Shown here: in pieces, positions 7,211-13,188 of the stretch
How positions within the stretch are numbered: position 1 is the stretch's first letter
Layout of the letters: each line of letters opens with the position of its first letter
The notes under the pieces: model-generated
Database searches by the model: none
Seen by the model: only the letters and a program-made list of their open reading frames with translations
What the model was told of the DNA's origin: nothing
Virus record (IMG/VR): IMGVR_UViG_3300017786_001935
Span: 1-36,262 of that record
Length of the DNA: 36,262 nt
Source: a virus
Strand: one strand, 5' to 3'
Made by a program: the position numbers and the translations under genes

Positions 7211-7375
7211 ATGTTCGGAATGATAGGAGAATGGTTAGGTATTATTACTGGTGTTATTGCTTTGGCAAGTATCATTTGTAGTTTGACTCCTACACCAAAA
7301 GATGACGCCATGATTGGTAAGTTATATAAACTTATAGAAATGTTGGCTTTAAATATAGGCAAGGCTAAGCAATAG
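7211..7375 (+). CDS. Small single-span membrane protein, possible holin, 54 aa
   Basis: AAAGGAG lies 8 bases before the ATG. The peptide has one hydrophobic segment (about 5-25, IGEWLGIITGVIALASIICS), then TPTPKDDAMIGKLYKLIEML and a short Lys-rich end. Small proteins with a TPTPKDD..IGKLYKLIE segment after one membrane span are, from memory, common in marine phage lysis regions and are usually annotated hypothetical or holin-like. It sits between the spanins and the lysozyme, the place where a pinholin or class III holin would be expected. Only topology and context support the lysis role. Confidence 0.65.
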   Translation: MFGMIGEWLGIITGVIALASIICSLTPTPKDDAMIGKLYKLIEMLALNIGKAKQ

Positions 7376-7377
7376 TC

Positions 7378-7773
7378 ATGTCTGATAGCATTACGCCATT
7401 CGTATACAATGCTTCATTGGATAGGGTAGTAGATGGAGACACCATAGATGTAGTGCTAGATTTAGGCTTTTCTGTAAAGCTACACAAACAAAGAGTACGA
7501 TTAGCAGGTATAGATACACCTGAATCACGAACAAGAAACTTAGAAGAAAAAGCACTAGGACTCAAAGCCAAAGACAGACTTATAGAACTATGTGTAGGTT
7601 CTTTTAAAATACAATCATTAGGTAAAGGCAAATATGGCAGAATACTTGGTATCCCTTATACGGAAGATGGTAAGAGTATTTGTCAAATTCTTATTGACGA
7701 AAAACATGCCGTTGAATACTGGGGTGGAAAAAAAACAGGTAAGATACTTGAAGATGGAACATGGGGAGAATGA
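7378..7773 (+). CDS. Thermonuclease-family (SNase-like) nuclease, 131 aa
   Basis: Staphylococcal-nuclease fold with the catalytic set in place: Asp21 in DGDT (19-22), Arg41 and Asp46-Thr47-x-Glu49 in RVRLAGIDTPES, and Arg88 in KYGRILG. The family cleaves DNA and RNA in a Ca2+-dependent way. There is no signal peptide, so it should act in the cytoplasm, for example in host DNA or RNA degradation, or be released at lysis. It begins three bases after the small membrane gene and ends one base before the lysozyme ATG, so it is part of the lysis operon. The C terminus (ILEDGTWGE) is near the end of the fold, so it looks full length for the compact phage form. Confidence 0.88.
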   Translation: MSDSITPFVYNASLDRVVDGDTIDVVLDLGFSVKLHKQRVRLAGIDTPESRTRNLEEKALGLKAKDRLIELCVGSFKIQSLGKGKYGRILGIPYTEDGKSICQILIDEKHAVEYWGGKKTGKILEDGTWGE

Positions 7774-7774
7774 C

Positions 7775-8221
7775 ATGAGAATATCAGAAGAAGGTAAAGG
7801 ACTAATAAAAAAATTTGAAGGCTGCAAACTAGAAGCATATCTTTGTAGTGCCAATGTTTGGACATGTGGTTGGGGAGCAACTAGAGATGTCAATGAAAAA
7901 ACAACTTGGACACAAGAACAAGCAGACGAAAGATTTGACCATGACATCGTAGAGTTTGAAGATTACATCAATGATTATGTAACTGCACCATTACACCAAA
8001 ATCAATTTGACGCATTGGTTGCATGGGTTTATAACTTAGGTCCAAACAATTTAAAAAGTAGCACCATGCTTAGAGTATTAAACTCAGGTGAATATGAAGA
8101 AGTTCCACATCAAATGAAAAGATGGAACAAAGCAGGTGGTAAAGTCTTAGAAGGTCTTACACGGAGAAGACTAGCTGAGTCCATGCTCTTTGAGGGCAAT
8201 GGAAATTGGCACACTATATAA
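7775..8221 (+). CDS. GH24 endolysin (lysozyme), 148 aa
   Basis: Muramidase that cleaves the peptidoglycan glycan strand. The GH24 catalytic signature E-x8-C-x5-T is present: Glu15, Cys24 and Thr30, followed by GWG (32-34). Downstream helices (QFDALVAWVYNLGPNN, RWNKAGGKVLEGLTRRR) match the conserved lysozyme fold. GGGGAGA six bases upstream fixes the ATG at 7775; longer readings that start inside the nuclease gene are unnecessary. There is no N-terminal signal anchor, so it needs a holin to cross the membrane, consistent with the neighbouring small membrane proteins. Confidence 0.93.
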   Translation: MRISEEGKGLIKKFEGCKLEAYLCSANVWTCGWGATRDVNEKTTWTQEQADERFDHDIVEFEDYINDYVTAPLHQNQFDALVAWVYNLGPNNLKSSTMLRVLNSGEYEEVPHQMKRWNKAGGKVLEGLTRRRLAESMLFEGNGNWHTI

Positions 8222-8222
8222 T

Positions 8223-8369
8223 ATGAGCATAATTATTAGGGAAGATGATGAATTACCTTTAATTATAAAATTATTAAAAAAAGCATTGCTTGAAGATAAA
8301 CTGACTGAATCAGAAATATCAATAGCACATGAGCTTTATGAGGATTTGAAAGAAGTCAAATGGCATTAA
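8223..8369 (+). CDS. Small hypothetical protein, 48 aa
   Basis: Begins one base after the lysozyme stop and overlaps the next gene by 10 bases, so it reads as part of the same operon. The product (MSIIIREDDELPLIIKLLKK...) is a short, amphipathic, probably all-helical acidic/basic protein. No family or motif is recognised. It lacks a strong Shine-Dalgarno sequence and probably depends on coupling to lysozyme translation. Confidence 0.55.
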   Translation: MSIIIREDDELPLIIKLLKKALLEDKLTESEISIAHELYEDLKEVKWH

Positions 8370-8587
8370 GTAAAACGCAAACCAAAAGATTAGGTGGTAT
8401 CTTATCCATTATGTTTGGTGATGAAATGCCAAGTGAAGTATTAACAGAACTTATAAAAGATGGTTTTGTCAAAATTCAAGAGGACAAAGCTATCCTTAGT
8501 GAAAAAGGATTAGACGAAAAAAATCGTCTATGCACACTTGCAGGTTTAAATATTATGTATCAATCTGAGAAGCCTACTGTAGCCTAG
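8360..8587 (+). CDS. Small hypothetical protein, possibly winged-helix-like, 75 aa
   Basis: The sequence alternates helices (KTQTKRLGGILSIMFG, SEVLTELIKDGFV) with a short hairpin-like stretch (KIQEDKAILSEKGLDE). The motif 'LIKDGFVKI..DKAILSEKG' is what winged-helix or MarR-type DNA-binding proteins often show in their wing. It could be a small DNA-binding protein, but no family is identified. AAGAAG serves as a weak ribosome binding site. It is the last gene of the left plus-strand block, and its 3' end overlaps the convergent minus-strand gene by 14 bases. Confidence 0.55.
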   Translation: MALSKTQTKRLGGILSIMFGDEMPSEVLTELIKDGFVKIQEDKAILSEKGLDEKNRLCTLAGLNIMYQSEKPTVA

Positions 8588-8792
8588 AGCCATACATTTT
8601 TGCTTGGTGTAGTTCGTAAGTAAGTTTATAACCCCAATACTTTCTAAACATATCTCTTGCTTCTTCTTCTAGTAGAACCTTTTCTCTATACATTTCTCTT
8701 TCTACTGAATTTGCATACCACCATCTATGAAAGTTGTTGTCATAAGTGTCTGTATCGCAATACTTAAATGATTCGTCTTTAACATGTCCCAT
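8574..8792 (-). CDS. Hypothetical protein, 72 aa
   Basis: An aromatic- and charge-rich small protein (MGHVKDESFKYCDTDTYDNN..., then WWYANS and a helix EREMYREKVLLEEEARDMF). No motif is recognised. It is the last gene of the leftward block, and its start lies inside the preceding 43-aa gene (14-base overlap). Its end overlaps the convergent plus-strand gene. Confidence 0.55.
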   Translation of the reverse strand: MGHVKDESFKYCDTDTYDNNFHRWWYANSVEREMYREKVLLEEEARDMFRKYWGYKLTYELHQAKMYGSRLQ

Positions 8793-8910
8793 TATTTTTC
8801 TCCCCTTTTTGACTAGCTTCGTACATTAAACAAAATAGCATATCTTGTTTTTCTTTGACAAGCTTCTGTAACAATTCTAATTCTTGTTCTGTTTCTTTAA
8901 TTTTTTCCAT
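8779..8910 (-). CDS. Small coiled-coil-like protein, 43 aa
   Basis: A very good Shine-Dalgarno (GGGGGAAG) lies 2 bases before the ATG and inside the region just after the upstream gene. The product begins MEKIKETEQELELLQKLVKE, a Glu/Lys/Leu-rich helix with heptad-like spacing, and ends KGEKNNGTC. The stop lies within the start of the following gene, consistent with coupled translation. Function is unknown; the size suits a small early regulator or inhibitor. Confidence 0.6.
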   Translation of the reverse strand: MEKIKETEQELELLQKLVKEKQDMLFCLMYEASQKGEKNNGTC

Positions 8911-8921
8911 AACTTCCCCCA

Positions 8922-9305
8922 TCAATCATTTTTTACAATCCATAATGCCATTGGTGTATCCATATAATCTGCAGCTTTAAAATCTATTATTGGCATCACA
9001 TCTGTCATTTTTACTTTGCAACTATCAAATTCAGAGCCTTCGCTCCCAATTAACATACATTTGCCTGTAAATACATGCTCCCCTATTTGGACATATCGCT
9101 TTTCATTATCTTTAAGCCTTCCATTTTCATCACATAAAACATGAGTACTTGGATAGCTAAAAAGCCTTACGGATTCTATTAAGTCGTCTGTAGTTAAGTC
9201 TATTGTTTTTTTAAGAAGGTCAAAGTCATTATCCAACTTGATTCTAGTGACTTCTTTTTTGAAAGGGTCAACGATTATTACCCAAATTTTATTTGTTGTT
9301 TCCAT
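8922..9305 (-). CDS. Hypothetical early protein, 127 aa
   Basis: Mixed alpha/beta protein without signal or membrane segment. The layout WVIIVDPFKKEVTRIKL - VLCDENGRLKDNEKRY - GKCMLIGSEGSEFDSCKV - MPIIDF resembles small phage proteins with a DPF...DENG.L...G.ALV.GS pattern that I remember as widespread but uncharacterised (DUF3846-like). The ATG overlaps the end of the XRE gene by 17 bases, with AGGA 8 bases upstream. It is cotranscribed with the XRE regulator, so it may be part of the same regulatory unit. Confidence 0.6.
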   Translation of the reverse strand: METTNKIWVIIVDPFKKEVTRIKLDNDFDLLKKTIDLTTDDLIESVRLFSYPSTHVLCDENGRLKDNEKRYVQIGEHVFTGKCMLIGSEGSEFDSCKVKMTDVMPIIDFKAADYMDTPMALWIVKND

Positions 9306-9495
9306 TTATGTGGTCCTTAAAATAGGACTCTAATAACAAAGAGATTCTAGGGTTAATATTTGCGTGTCCATTTTCAAACCTCGCAATCATTGACCTATTT
9401 GGCTTACCATTAACTTCATATCCAAGATACTTAGCAACATCAGTTTGAGAAACTTGATGTTCTGCTCTTTTCTTTTTTAATTCTGTTCCGTCCAT
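9289..9495 (-). CDS. XRE-family helix-turn-helix regulator, 68 aa
   Basis: The ATG at 9495 is chosen because a GAGAG ribosome site precedes it and the sequence beyond it lacks the family fold; the longer open frame upstream contains the promoter. The helix-turn-helix lies at about 3-55: ELKKKRAEHQVSQTDVAKYL, then a five-residue insertion (YEVNGKPN), then RSMIARFENGHANINPR. The product is a single DNA-binding domain, Cro-sized, with no separate oligomerisation or RecA-cleavage domain. Its own promoter overlaps one copy of the 18-bp TAGTT-N8-AACTA dyad. That makes autoregulation likely and makes it one of two candidate binders of all dyad copies. Confidence 0.85.
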   Translation of the reverse strand: MDGTELKKKRAEHQVSQTDVAKYLGYEVNGKPNRSMIARFENGHANINPRISLLLESYFKDHINGNNK

Positions 9496-9519
9496 GATAA
9501 TCTCTCGTATTGAGCCTTT

Positions 9520-9550
9520 ATTATAGTTAGTATAGTTTTTTTTGCAACTA
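9520..9550 (-). promoter_or_regulatory. Promoter and dyad operator (site A) of the XRE gene
   Basis: Reading leftward: -35 TTGCAA (9542-9547), a 16-base spacer that includes an A-tract, and -10 TATAAT (9520-9525), about 25 bases before the XRE ATG. The dyad TAGTT-N8-AACTA (9533-9550) covers the -35 box, so a bound protein would block RNA polymerase. Confidence 0.75.
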
Positions 9551-9562
9551 ATATTGATAGTC

Positions 9563-9739
9563 TTACTCCTGCTCAAAGCCATCAAACCAAACACCTGCTT
9601 CACGAGTATCATCTCGTTGGCAATGCTCTTGGGCTTCTGCTCTCGTTAATCCACTTTTAATAATTCTGTGGTGGTCTGTATGGTTATTATCAAAACAGAA
9701 CCTTATTATCTTATAGTTGGCACATTCACATTCACTCAT
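9563..9739 (-). CDS. Small Cys/His-rich phage protein, 58 aa
   Basis: GGAG lies 8 bases before the ATG, and the start overlaps the upstream stop codon (ATGA). The product reads MSECECANYKIIRFCFDNNH with TDHHRIIKSGLTRAEAQEHC and an end WFDGFEQE. From memory this RFxFDxxHxDHxRxIKxGLTxxEAQxHC...WFDG pattern is a widespread small phage protein of unknown function. The Cys/His content would allow metal binding, but that is not shown. The gene ends just upstream of the XRE promoter. Confidence 0.75.
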   Translation of the reverse strand: MSECECANYKIIRFCFDNNHTDHHRIIKSGLTRAEAQEHCQRDDTREAGVWFDGFEQE

Positions 9740-9936
9740 TTGTATCTCTCCATAGGTATAAGTCTTTTAGTGGCAACCTTAACCATAATATTTAGTTCTT
9801 CATCAAAGAACCATGATTTTGTATTTGATTCTCTAGTAAATTTGTTGCCTACAACTTCTAAAGTATCTTCTACCTGTCCTGCATAAGTACCAAATATTGT
9901 GGAGTTTCTAAGTTTACAGAATTGTCCGTGTTCCAT
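9736..9936 (-). CDS. Hypothetical small protein, 66 aa
   Basis: Middle gene of a three-gene leftward operon. The ATG overlaps the upstream stop (TAATG) and its own stop overlaps the next start. The sequence (FCKLRNSTIFGTYAGQVEDT ... SWFFDEELNIMVKVATKRL) suggests a small beta-rich protein. No family is recognised. Confidence 0.6.
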   Translation of the reverse strand: MEHGQFCKLRNSTIFGTYAGQVEDTLEVVGNKFTRESNTKSWFFDEELNIMVKVATKRLIPMERYK

Positions 9937-10130
9937 TACTTAGACCTCAATACTTCGCCATCTTTAACGGCTGCTAAAAAACCTGCTTCGTCTCTAAGCA
10001 AAGTAATACCACCTACAGTTTCTACAGAGTTTGTAAAACTTGGCTTATAAAAAGGTTTGTTGTTTTCTTTACAGTACAGCTTATAGATTCTTGCTGCGTT
10101 GCCTATAGTACTTAGTTCGTTCGTTGTCAT
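9936..10130 (-). CDS. Hypothetical small protein, 64 aa
   Basis: First gene behind the site B promoter, with AAGGAG 7 bases before the ATG. It has an N-terminal helix (NELSTIGNAARIYKLYCKE) and a beta-like C-terminal half (VGGITLLRDEAGFLAAVKDG). No family is recognised. Placement directly behind a strong operator-controlled promoter suggests an early-expressed host-takeover or regulatory role, by position only. Confidence 0.6.
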   Translation of the reverse strand: MTTNELSTIGNAARIYKLYCKENNKPFYKPSFTNSVETVGGITLLRDEAGFLAAVKDGEVLRSK

Positions 10131-10136
10131 AAATTT

Positions 10137-10207
10137 TCTCCTTTATATTTATCAATTTATACATCTATTATGACACATATAGTTATTATTGCAACTACTA
10201 TATTAAA
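10137..10207 (-). repeat. Promoter-operator-leader cassette, copy 1 (site B)
   Basis: Leftward promoter: -35 TTGCAA (10189-10194), 16-base spacer, -10 CATAAT (10167-10172). The exact dyad TAGTT-N8-AACTA occupies 10180-10197 and covers the -35. The whole stretch, including the untranslated leader with TTGATAAATATAA and the GGAG ribosome site, is nearly identical to 19452-19523. The two copies drive unrelated genes, so promoter and leader were duplicated or exchanged as a unit. Confidence 0.8.
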
Positions 10208-10214
10208 TTAATAT

Positions 10215-10559
10215 CTAAAAGGGTAAATCGTCATCTTGGTCAAAGTAAAACTTTGCGCCTTCAAACTGTGCCTTTGCATATTGCTGACCTATGTCTGCAG
10301 GTAAACCATAATGCTCAAATAAATTCTTTTCTGTACCATGCTTCGTGTGTAGCTCCATGTGATGTTTTTGACATAATGGTATGCAGTTCTCGTCTCCTGC
10401 CTTTAGGGACATTCCTCGTTTGCCTGAATAGGGTTTTAACAAGTGGTGCGCTTCTGTACAACCATTGCAAGTACTAGGTCCATTCTTTTGCCCAATAAGA
10501 CATGCCAACCTTTTGATAAAGCCAACATGTCTTTTATCCCTATATTGTTTATTAGCCAT
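10215..10559 (-). CDS. HNH-type nuclease with SSB-like acidic C-terminal tip, 114 aa
   Basis: Zinc/HNH layout: CNGC (31-34), HH (38-39), ENC...C (57-63), HH (66-67) and His71, as in small phage recombination nucleases (DUF968/HNH type). The end of the protein is DDDLPF, nearly the DDDIPF tip by which bacterial SSB recruits repair enzymes; in this operon such tips recur. The start overlaps the upstream stop by one base (TAATG). A role in recombination or replication-intermediate processing follows from the ERF and SSB-like neighbours. The HNH call is reasonable but distant. Confidence 0.7.
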   Translation of the reverse strand: MANKQYRDKRHVGFIKRLACLIGQKNGPSTCNGCTEAHHLLKPYSGKRGMSLKAGDENCIPLCQKHHMELHTKHGTEKNLFEHYGLPADIGQQYAKAQFEGAKFYFDQDDDLPF

Positions 10560-11002
10560 TAAAACTTAATGTCTGAATCCACAATATTTTCTTTAGGAAA
10601 TGGTGCTTCATTGGAATCATCATTGACTTCATCTATTTCTGTAAAGCCAAGACTTGAATAAGGGACACCACTTTCAGACTCTTTAGCCCATATTCCTAGT
10701 TTCCATTTCTTCATAGCCAATTCACCATTAGCGTCTTTTTGACCCCATAAAGGCGATTTAACTCTACCACCCATATCAGGACTTTTTGCGTTCAACTTAT
10801 CCTCAGGTTTATTAATATGTAATAGACCCATTGATACATACATTTCGTGTTGAACTTTACCTTCGTTATTTTGTTTTTCAATAACCATGCCATAGAACTT
10901 TGTGTCTTCTAATTGAAAGCTGCCCTTACGAACAACTTTTGCCTTATCTTCAAGCCACATAGACCCATAACCATTATTGTCAAACTTATTGTCATTATCC
11001 AT
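10559..11002 (-). CDS. Putative ssDNA-binding protein (OB/DUF736-like), 147 aa
   Basis: Beta-rich core: YGSMWLEDKAKVVRKGSFQL ... FYGMVIEKQ ... KKWKLGIWAKES ... YSSLGFTEI. It resembles phage proteins with DUF736-like or OB-type strands that act as ssDNA-binding proteins. A disordered acidic C terminus ends IVDSDIKF, an SSB-like acidic-aromatic tip. It lies between the winged-helix/ERF/exonuclease genes and the HNH nuclease, where many phages carry SSB. No canonical SSB signature was seen, so the function is inferred from fold pattern, tail and neighbours. Confidence 0.55.
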   Translation of the reverse strand: MDNDNKFDNNGYGSMWLEDKAKVVRKGSFQLEDTKFYGMVIEKQNNEGKVQHEMYVSMGLLHINKPEDKLNAKSPDMGGRVKSPLWGQKDANGELAMKKWKLGIWAKESESGVPYSSLGFTEIDEVNDDSNEAPFPKENIVDSDIKF

Positions 11003-11270
11003 TTGATTTCTCCTTATTGATAATTAGTTTATATTTCCAACCTTTGCTGCTGTCAATCCTCTTTTTCTCTACAACTTCACCTGTTCTTGGCAAGTTGTAT
11101 TTGCTTCTGCAATAATCTTTCCTAAGATTCCTGATAGCAGCGCTTATAGTTGGCTCTCCATAGAAAGTACCAGTCTTTTCTTTTATTACATTTCGTAAGT
11201 CCCAAAAAGTCCAGTACCTCCCATCTCTCATACATAAAAAGACACAATCGTCTAAAGTCAATTTAGGCAT
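10995..11270 (-). CDS. Small winged-helix-like DNA-binding protein, 91 aa
   Basis: Helices LDDCVFLCMRDGRYWTFWDL and GEPTISAAIRNLRKD, followed by a basic hairpin VVEKKRIDSSKGWKYKLI, form a plausible winged helix with recognition helix 38-50. It overlaps the SSB-like gene by 8 bases and starts at the ERF stop. In phage recombination operons such small winged-helix proteins are common but rarely characterised. It could be a transcription factor or a recombination accessory protein. Confidence 0.6.
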   Translation of the reverse strand: MPKLTLDDCVFLCMRDGRYWTFWDLRNVIKEKTGTFYGEPTISAAIRNLRKDYCRSKYNLPRTGEVVEKKRIDSSKGWKYKLIINKEKSNG

Positions 11271-11710
11271 TAGAATTTTGAGTCAGTCCTTGGTGTCGCT
11301 CTTGTATTAGATTTAGGCGCTTCTGTAACGGCTGCTGTTGCCAAGTTAGCGTCATCATCATCTGCACCTAAACCACATGCAGTCATAAGACTGTATCTTC
11401 TTGCATAGGTCAGCGAAGACCCAAAAGCATGAGGATTCAATTTAATTGCAGGTACATATACAGGACCACATTTTAATTCTCCACCATGTCCATATAATAT
11501 GGTTTCTACGATACAACCTGTTTCGTTGTAGCTAGTATTTTGGTGAAACAAGATTCCATTCTTATTCAATGGTTTCTTAACAGCTTCAATAACGGCATTT
11601 AATGTCGCATATCCACTACTATATAAAGGATTAACTGCATTTTTAGATACAGCGTCCATTTCGCTCTGTGCCTTTATTAGGGCATTTATCAATTCATTAT
11701 TTAATTTCAT
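11270..11710 (-). CDS. ERF-family single-strand annealing protein, 146 aa
   Basis: ERF-type recombinase that anneals complementary single strands. Family features: N-terminal LINALIKAQSEMDAVSKNAV, the NPLYSSGYATLNAVIEAVKK block (27-46), GGELKCGPV, and the hallmark GSSLTYARRYSLMTACGLGADDDDAN (about 97-122). The Ala/Thr-rich tail is short and ends DSKF. The gene directly follows the PD-(D/E)XK nuclease, giving the exonuclease plus annealase pair of a lambda Red-like system. At 146 aa it is compact compared with P22 Erf (about 200 aa). Confidence 0.9.
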   Translation of the reverse strand: MKLNNELINALIKAQSEMDAVSKNAVNPLYSSGYATLNAVIEAVKKPLNKNGILFHQNTSYNETGCIVETILYGHGGELKCGPVYVPAIKLNPHAFGSSLTYARRYSLMTACGLGADDDDANLATAAVTEAPKSNTRATPRTDSKF

Positions 11711-11718
11711 GTTATCTC

Positions 11719-12507
11719 CTATTTAATATCAAATAATTTTTTAGCACCTTCAATTTCTGTTGGTGTCCAAAAGTCGTAGAAATTATCATTGCTTAGATTT
11801 GGTTCTAAACAACTCAAATAACATACCTCCTCAATATCATCACTAAGGGATAGAAGCCTACCCATCTTATTGACGATTCTCTCAATATCTCCAACATGCT
11901 TTTGCACATCATTAATATCAAAACTTATTAATTCTTGTATCTTTGTAGTGGAATAAACATAATCAACCACAGGTGGTTTATCTGTTGCTAGTGCGTAAAA
12001 AGACAATTGCAAACAATAGTCAGCACTTACATCTTTTGGTCTTACGCTTGTAGTTTTAAGGTCTCTAACACAATCATCATATAAGAGGTCAACAATACCT
12101 CTAATTACAACTGGACTATCTGCAAACTCATACTCTACCCATTCTTGCGCTGCAATAGGCACACCTAACTTTTTATATAGGGGTATCATTTCTGCTAAAA
12201 CATCATGGACTCTATTCTGCTTTTTATTGTGCATGTCCCAGTCGTAGCCGTAAGGTTTTTTTTCTTGTATTTTTTCAAATTCTTCCATAGCCTTTTCAAC
12301 ACATTGGTCAAAGGTGGAATCTACCATTACTGCATGTGTTATGCCTTGCTCTATAGCATTGCCATAAGTAAAAGCAGGTTTATAAAGTCTATCTCTATAA
12401 CCTGCAATATTGGTCAACCATCTAGCAGGACTTCTTCGGAATTTGTTGAGTTGCGTAGGGGATACATACTTAATATCATGTGCTTCAAAGGGATTATTAC
12501 TTTTCAA
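11719..12507 (-). CDS. PD-(D/E)XK exonuclease (RecB/Cas4-like), 262 aa
   Basis: Nuclease-superfamily motifs in order: GNAIEQGITHAV with Glu53 and His58 (motif I region), VVIRGIVDLL with Asp140, VRDLKTT with Asp149 and Lys151, and YCLQLSFYALAT with Gln167. Together with ERF it probably resects double-stranded ends to make single strands for annealing. The start is TTG, set by AAGGAG seven bases upstream; no ATG is nearby in frame. It is the first gene of the leftward recombination operon behind a TTGCAA-N16-TATAAT promoter. Confidence 0.85.
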   Translation of the reverse strand: MKSNNPFEAHDIKYVSPTQLNKFRRSPARWLTNIAGYRDRLYKPAFTYGNAIEQGITHAVMVDSTFDQCVEKAMEEFEKIQEKKPYGYDWDMHNKKQNRVHDVLAEMIPLYKKLGVPIAAQEWVEYEFADSPVVIRGIVDLLYDDCVRDLKTTSVRPKDVSADYCLQLSFYALATDKPPVVDYVYSTTKIQELISFDINDVQKHVGDIERIVNKMGRLLSLSDDIEEVCYLSCLEPNLSNDNFYDFWTPTEIEGAKKLFDIK

Positions 12508-12530
12508 TTTATGCTCCTTGTTTCAGTTTA

Positions 12531-12566
12531 TGTTTCCTATTATAACTATTTTAGACATGTTTGCAA
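12531..12566 (-). promoter_or_regulatory. Leftward promoter of the exonuclease-ERF operon
   Basis: -35 TTGCAA (12561-12566), 16-base spacer, perfect -10 TATAAT (12539-12544). The -35 lies inside dyad copy D. A second degenerate dyad-like stretch (TAGTTATAATAGG...) covers the -10 at 12531-12548. It is divergent from the replication promoter. Confidence 0.7.
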
Positions 12567-12602
12567 TAACAACTTTACAACAAAGAACTGACATTATATA
12601 TT
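12558..12602 (+). promoter_or_regulatory. Rightward replication promoter with operator copy D
   Basis: -35 TTTACA (12574-12579), 17-base spacer, -10 TATATT (12597-12602). The operator-like sequence TGTTTGCAATAACAACTT (12558-12575), a degenerate copy of the 18-bp dyad, abuts the -35 and also holds the divergent leftward -35. One bound protein could therefore control recombination and replication genes together. Transcription would start at about 12609-12610, almost at the ATG of the next gene. Confidence 0.6.
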
Positions 12603-12611
12603 GTCTTACTT

Positions 12612-13178
12612 ATGAGTATTCAAGGACTAACATGGTGTATAAAAAAAGAATGTGATACACCAACATCTAAATTGGTTCTATTTATTCTTTCTAATTACGC
12701 TGACGAAAATAATAGCTGCTACCCTAGTGAAAAACATCTCGCCAAAATTGTAGGTATTTCTGATAGACAAGTAAGACGCTGTTTAGCGAACCTTGTGGAT
12801 AAGGGGTACATAACTATAGAGGAGAGGAGGGGTACATCTAATAGATATTATCTAGGGGTGGACGCTGAAGTCCTAACACTTAGGACGCCCACTTCCACCA
12901 ATACTAAAGACAATACTAAAGATATATATACAAAAGCGTTTGAGATTTTTTGGAAAAGTTATCCACGAAAGATTGGAAAATATGCTGCTGCAAAATCCTT
13001 CAAGAAAGAATGTAAGAATATTGATAAAAATATATTAATTGAAAAAGCTAAGATGTTTGCAGACCAGTCGCAATCTACAGAAGAAACTTTTATACCTCAT
13101 GCTGCTACTTGGTTAAACCAAAGGCGATATGAAGATGTGAAAAAGCGAAAGAGGTCTTTAAACAATTTAGCAGGATAG
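12612..13178 (+). CDS. Replication initiator-like protein with HTH domain, 188 aa
   Basis: The N-terminal helix-turn-helix_36 type domain (1-85) has MSIQGLTWCIKKECDTPTSK, NYADENNSCYPSEKHLAKI and the recognition region SDRQVRRCLANLVDKGYI. A C-terminal domain (107-180, AFEIFWKSYPRKIGKYAAAK ... FIPHAATWLNQRRY) is typical of phage replication proteins that bind the origin and load helicase (lambda O/DnaT-like set). It is followed 10 bases later by the primase-helicase, its probable partner. No Shine-Dalgarno sequence precedes the ATG and the promoter puts the transcript start next to it, so the mRNA may be leaderless. Confidence 0.8.
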   Translation: MSIQGLTWCIKKECDTPTSKLVLFILSNYADENNSCYPSEKHLAKIVGISDRQVRRCLANLVDKGYITIEERRGTSNRYYLGVDAEVLTLRTPTSTNTKDNTKDIYTKAFEIFWKSYPRKIGKYAAAKSFKKECKNIDKNILIEKAKMFADQSQSTEETFIPHAATWLNQRRYEDVKKRKRSLNNLAG

Positions 13179-13188
13179 GAGAAATAAT

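Noticed and set aside
7634-7774. 47-codon upstream extension of the lysozyme inside the nuclease gene
   Set aside because: It has no ribosome binding site and adds no recognisable signal-anchor. GGGGAGA before the ATG at 7775 and the normal position of the catalytic Glu fix the shorter start.
9496-9612. N-terminal extension of the XRE protein
   Set aside because: The stretch contains a perfect -10 and the operator. The family fold starts at the ATG at 9495, which has its own ribosome site.
12205-12591. Plus-strand frame of 128 codons opposite the exonuclease
   Set aside because: It lies entirely antisense to a clear nuclease gene, and its Phe/Cys/Tyr-rich product looks like a shadow of the A+T-rich coding strand.
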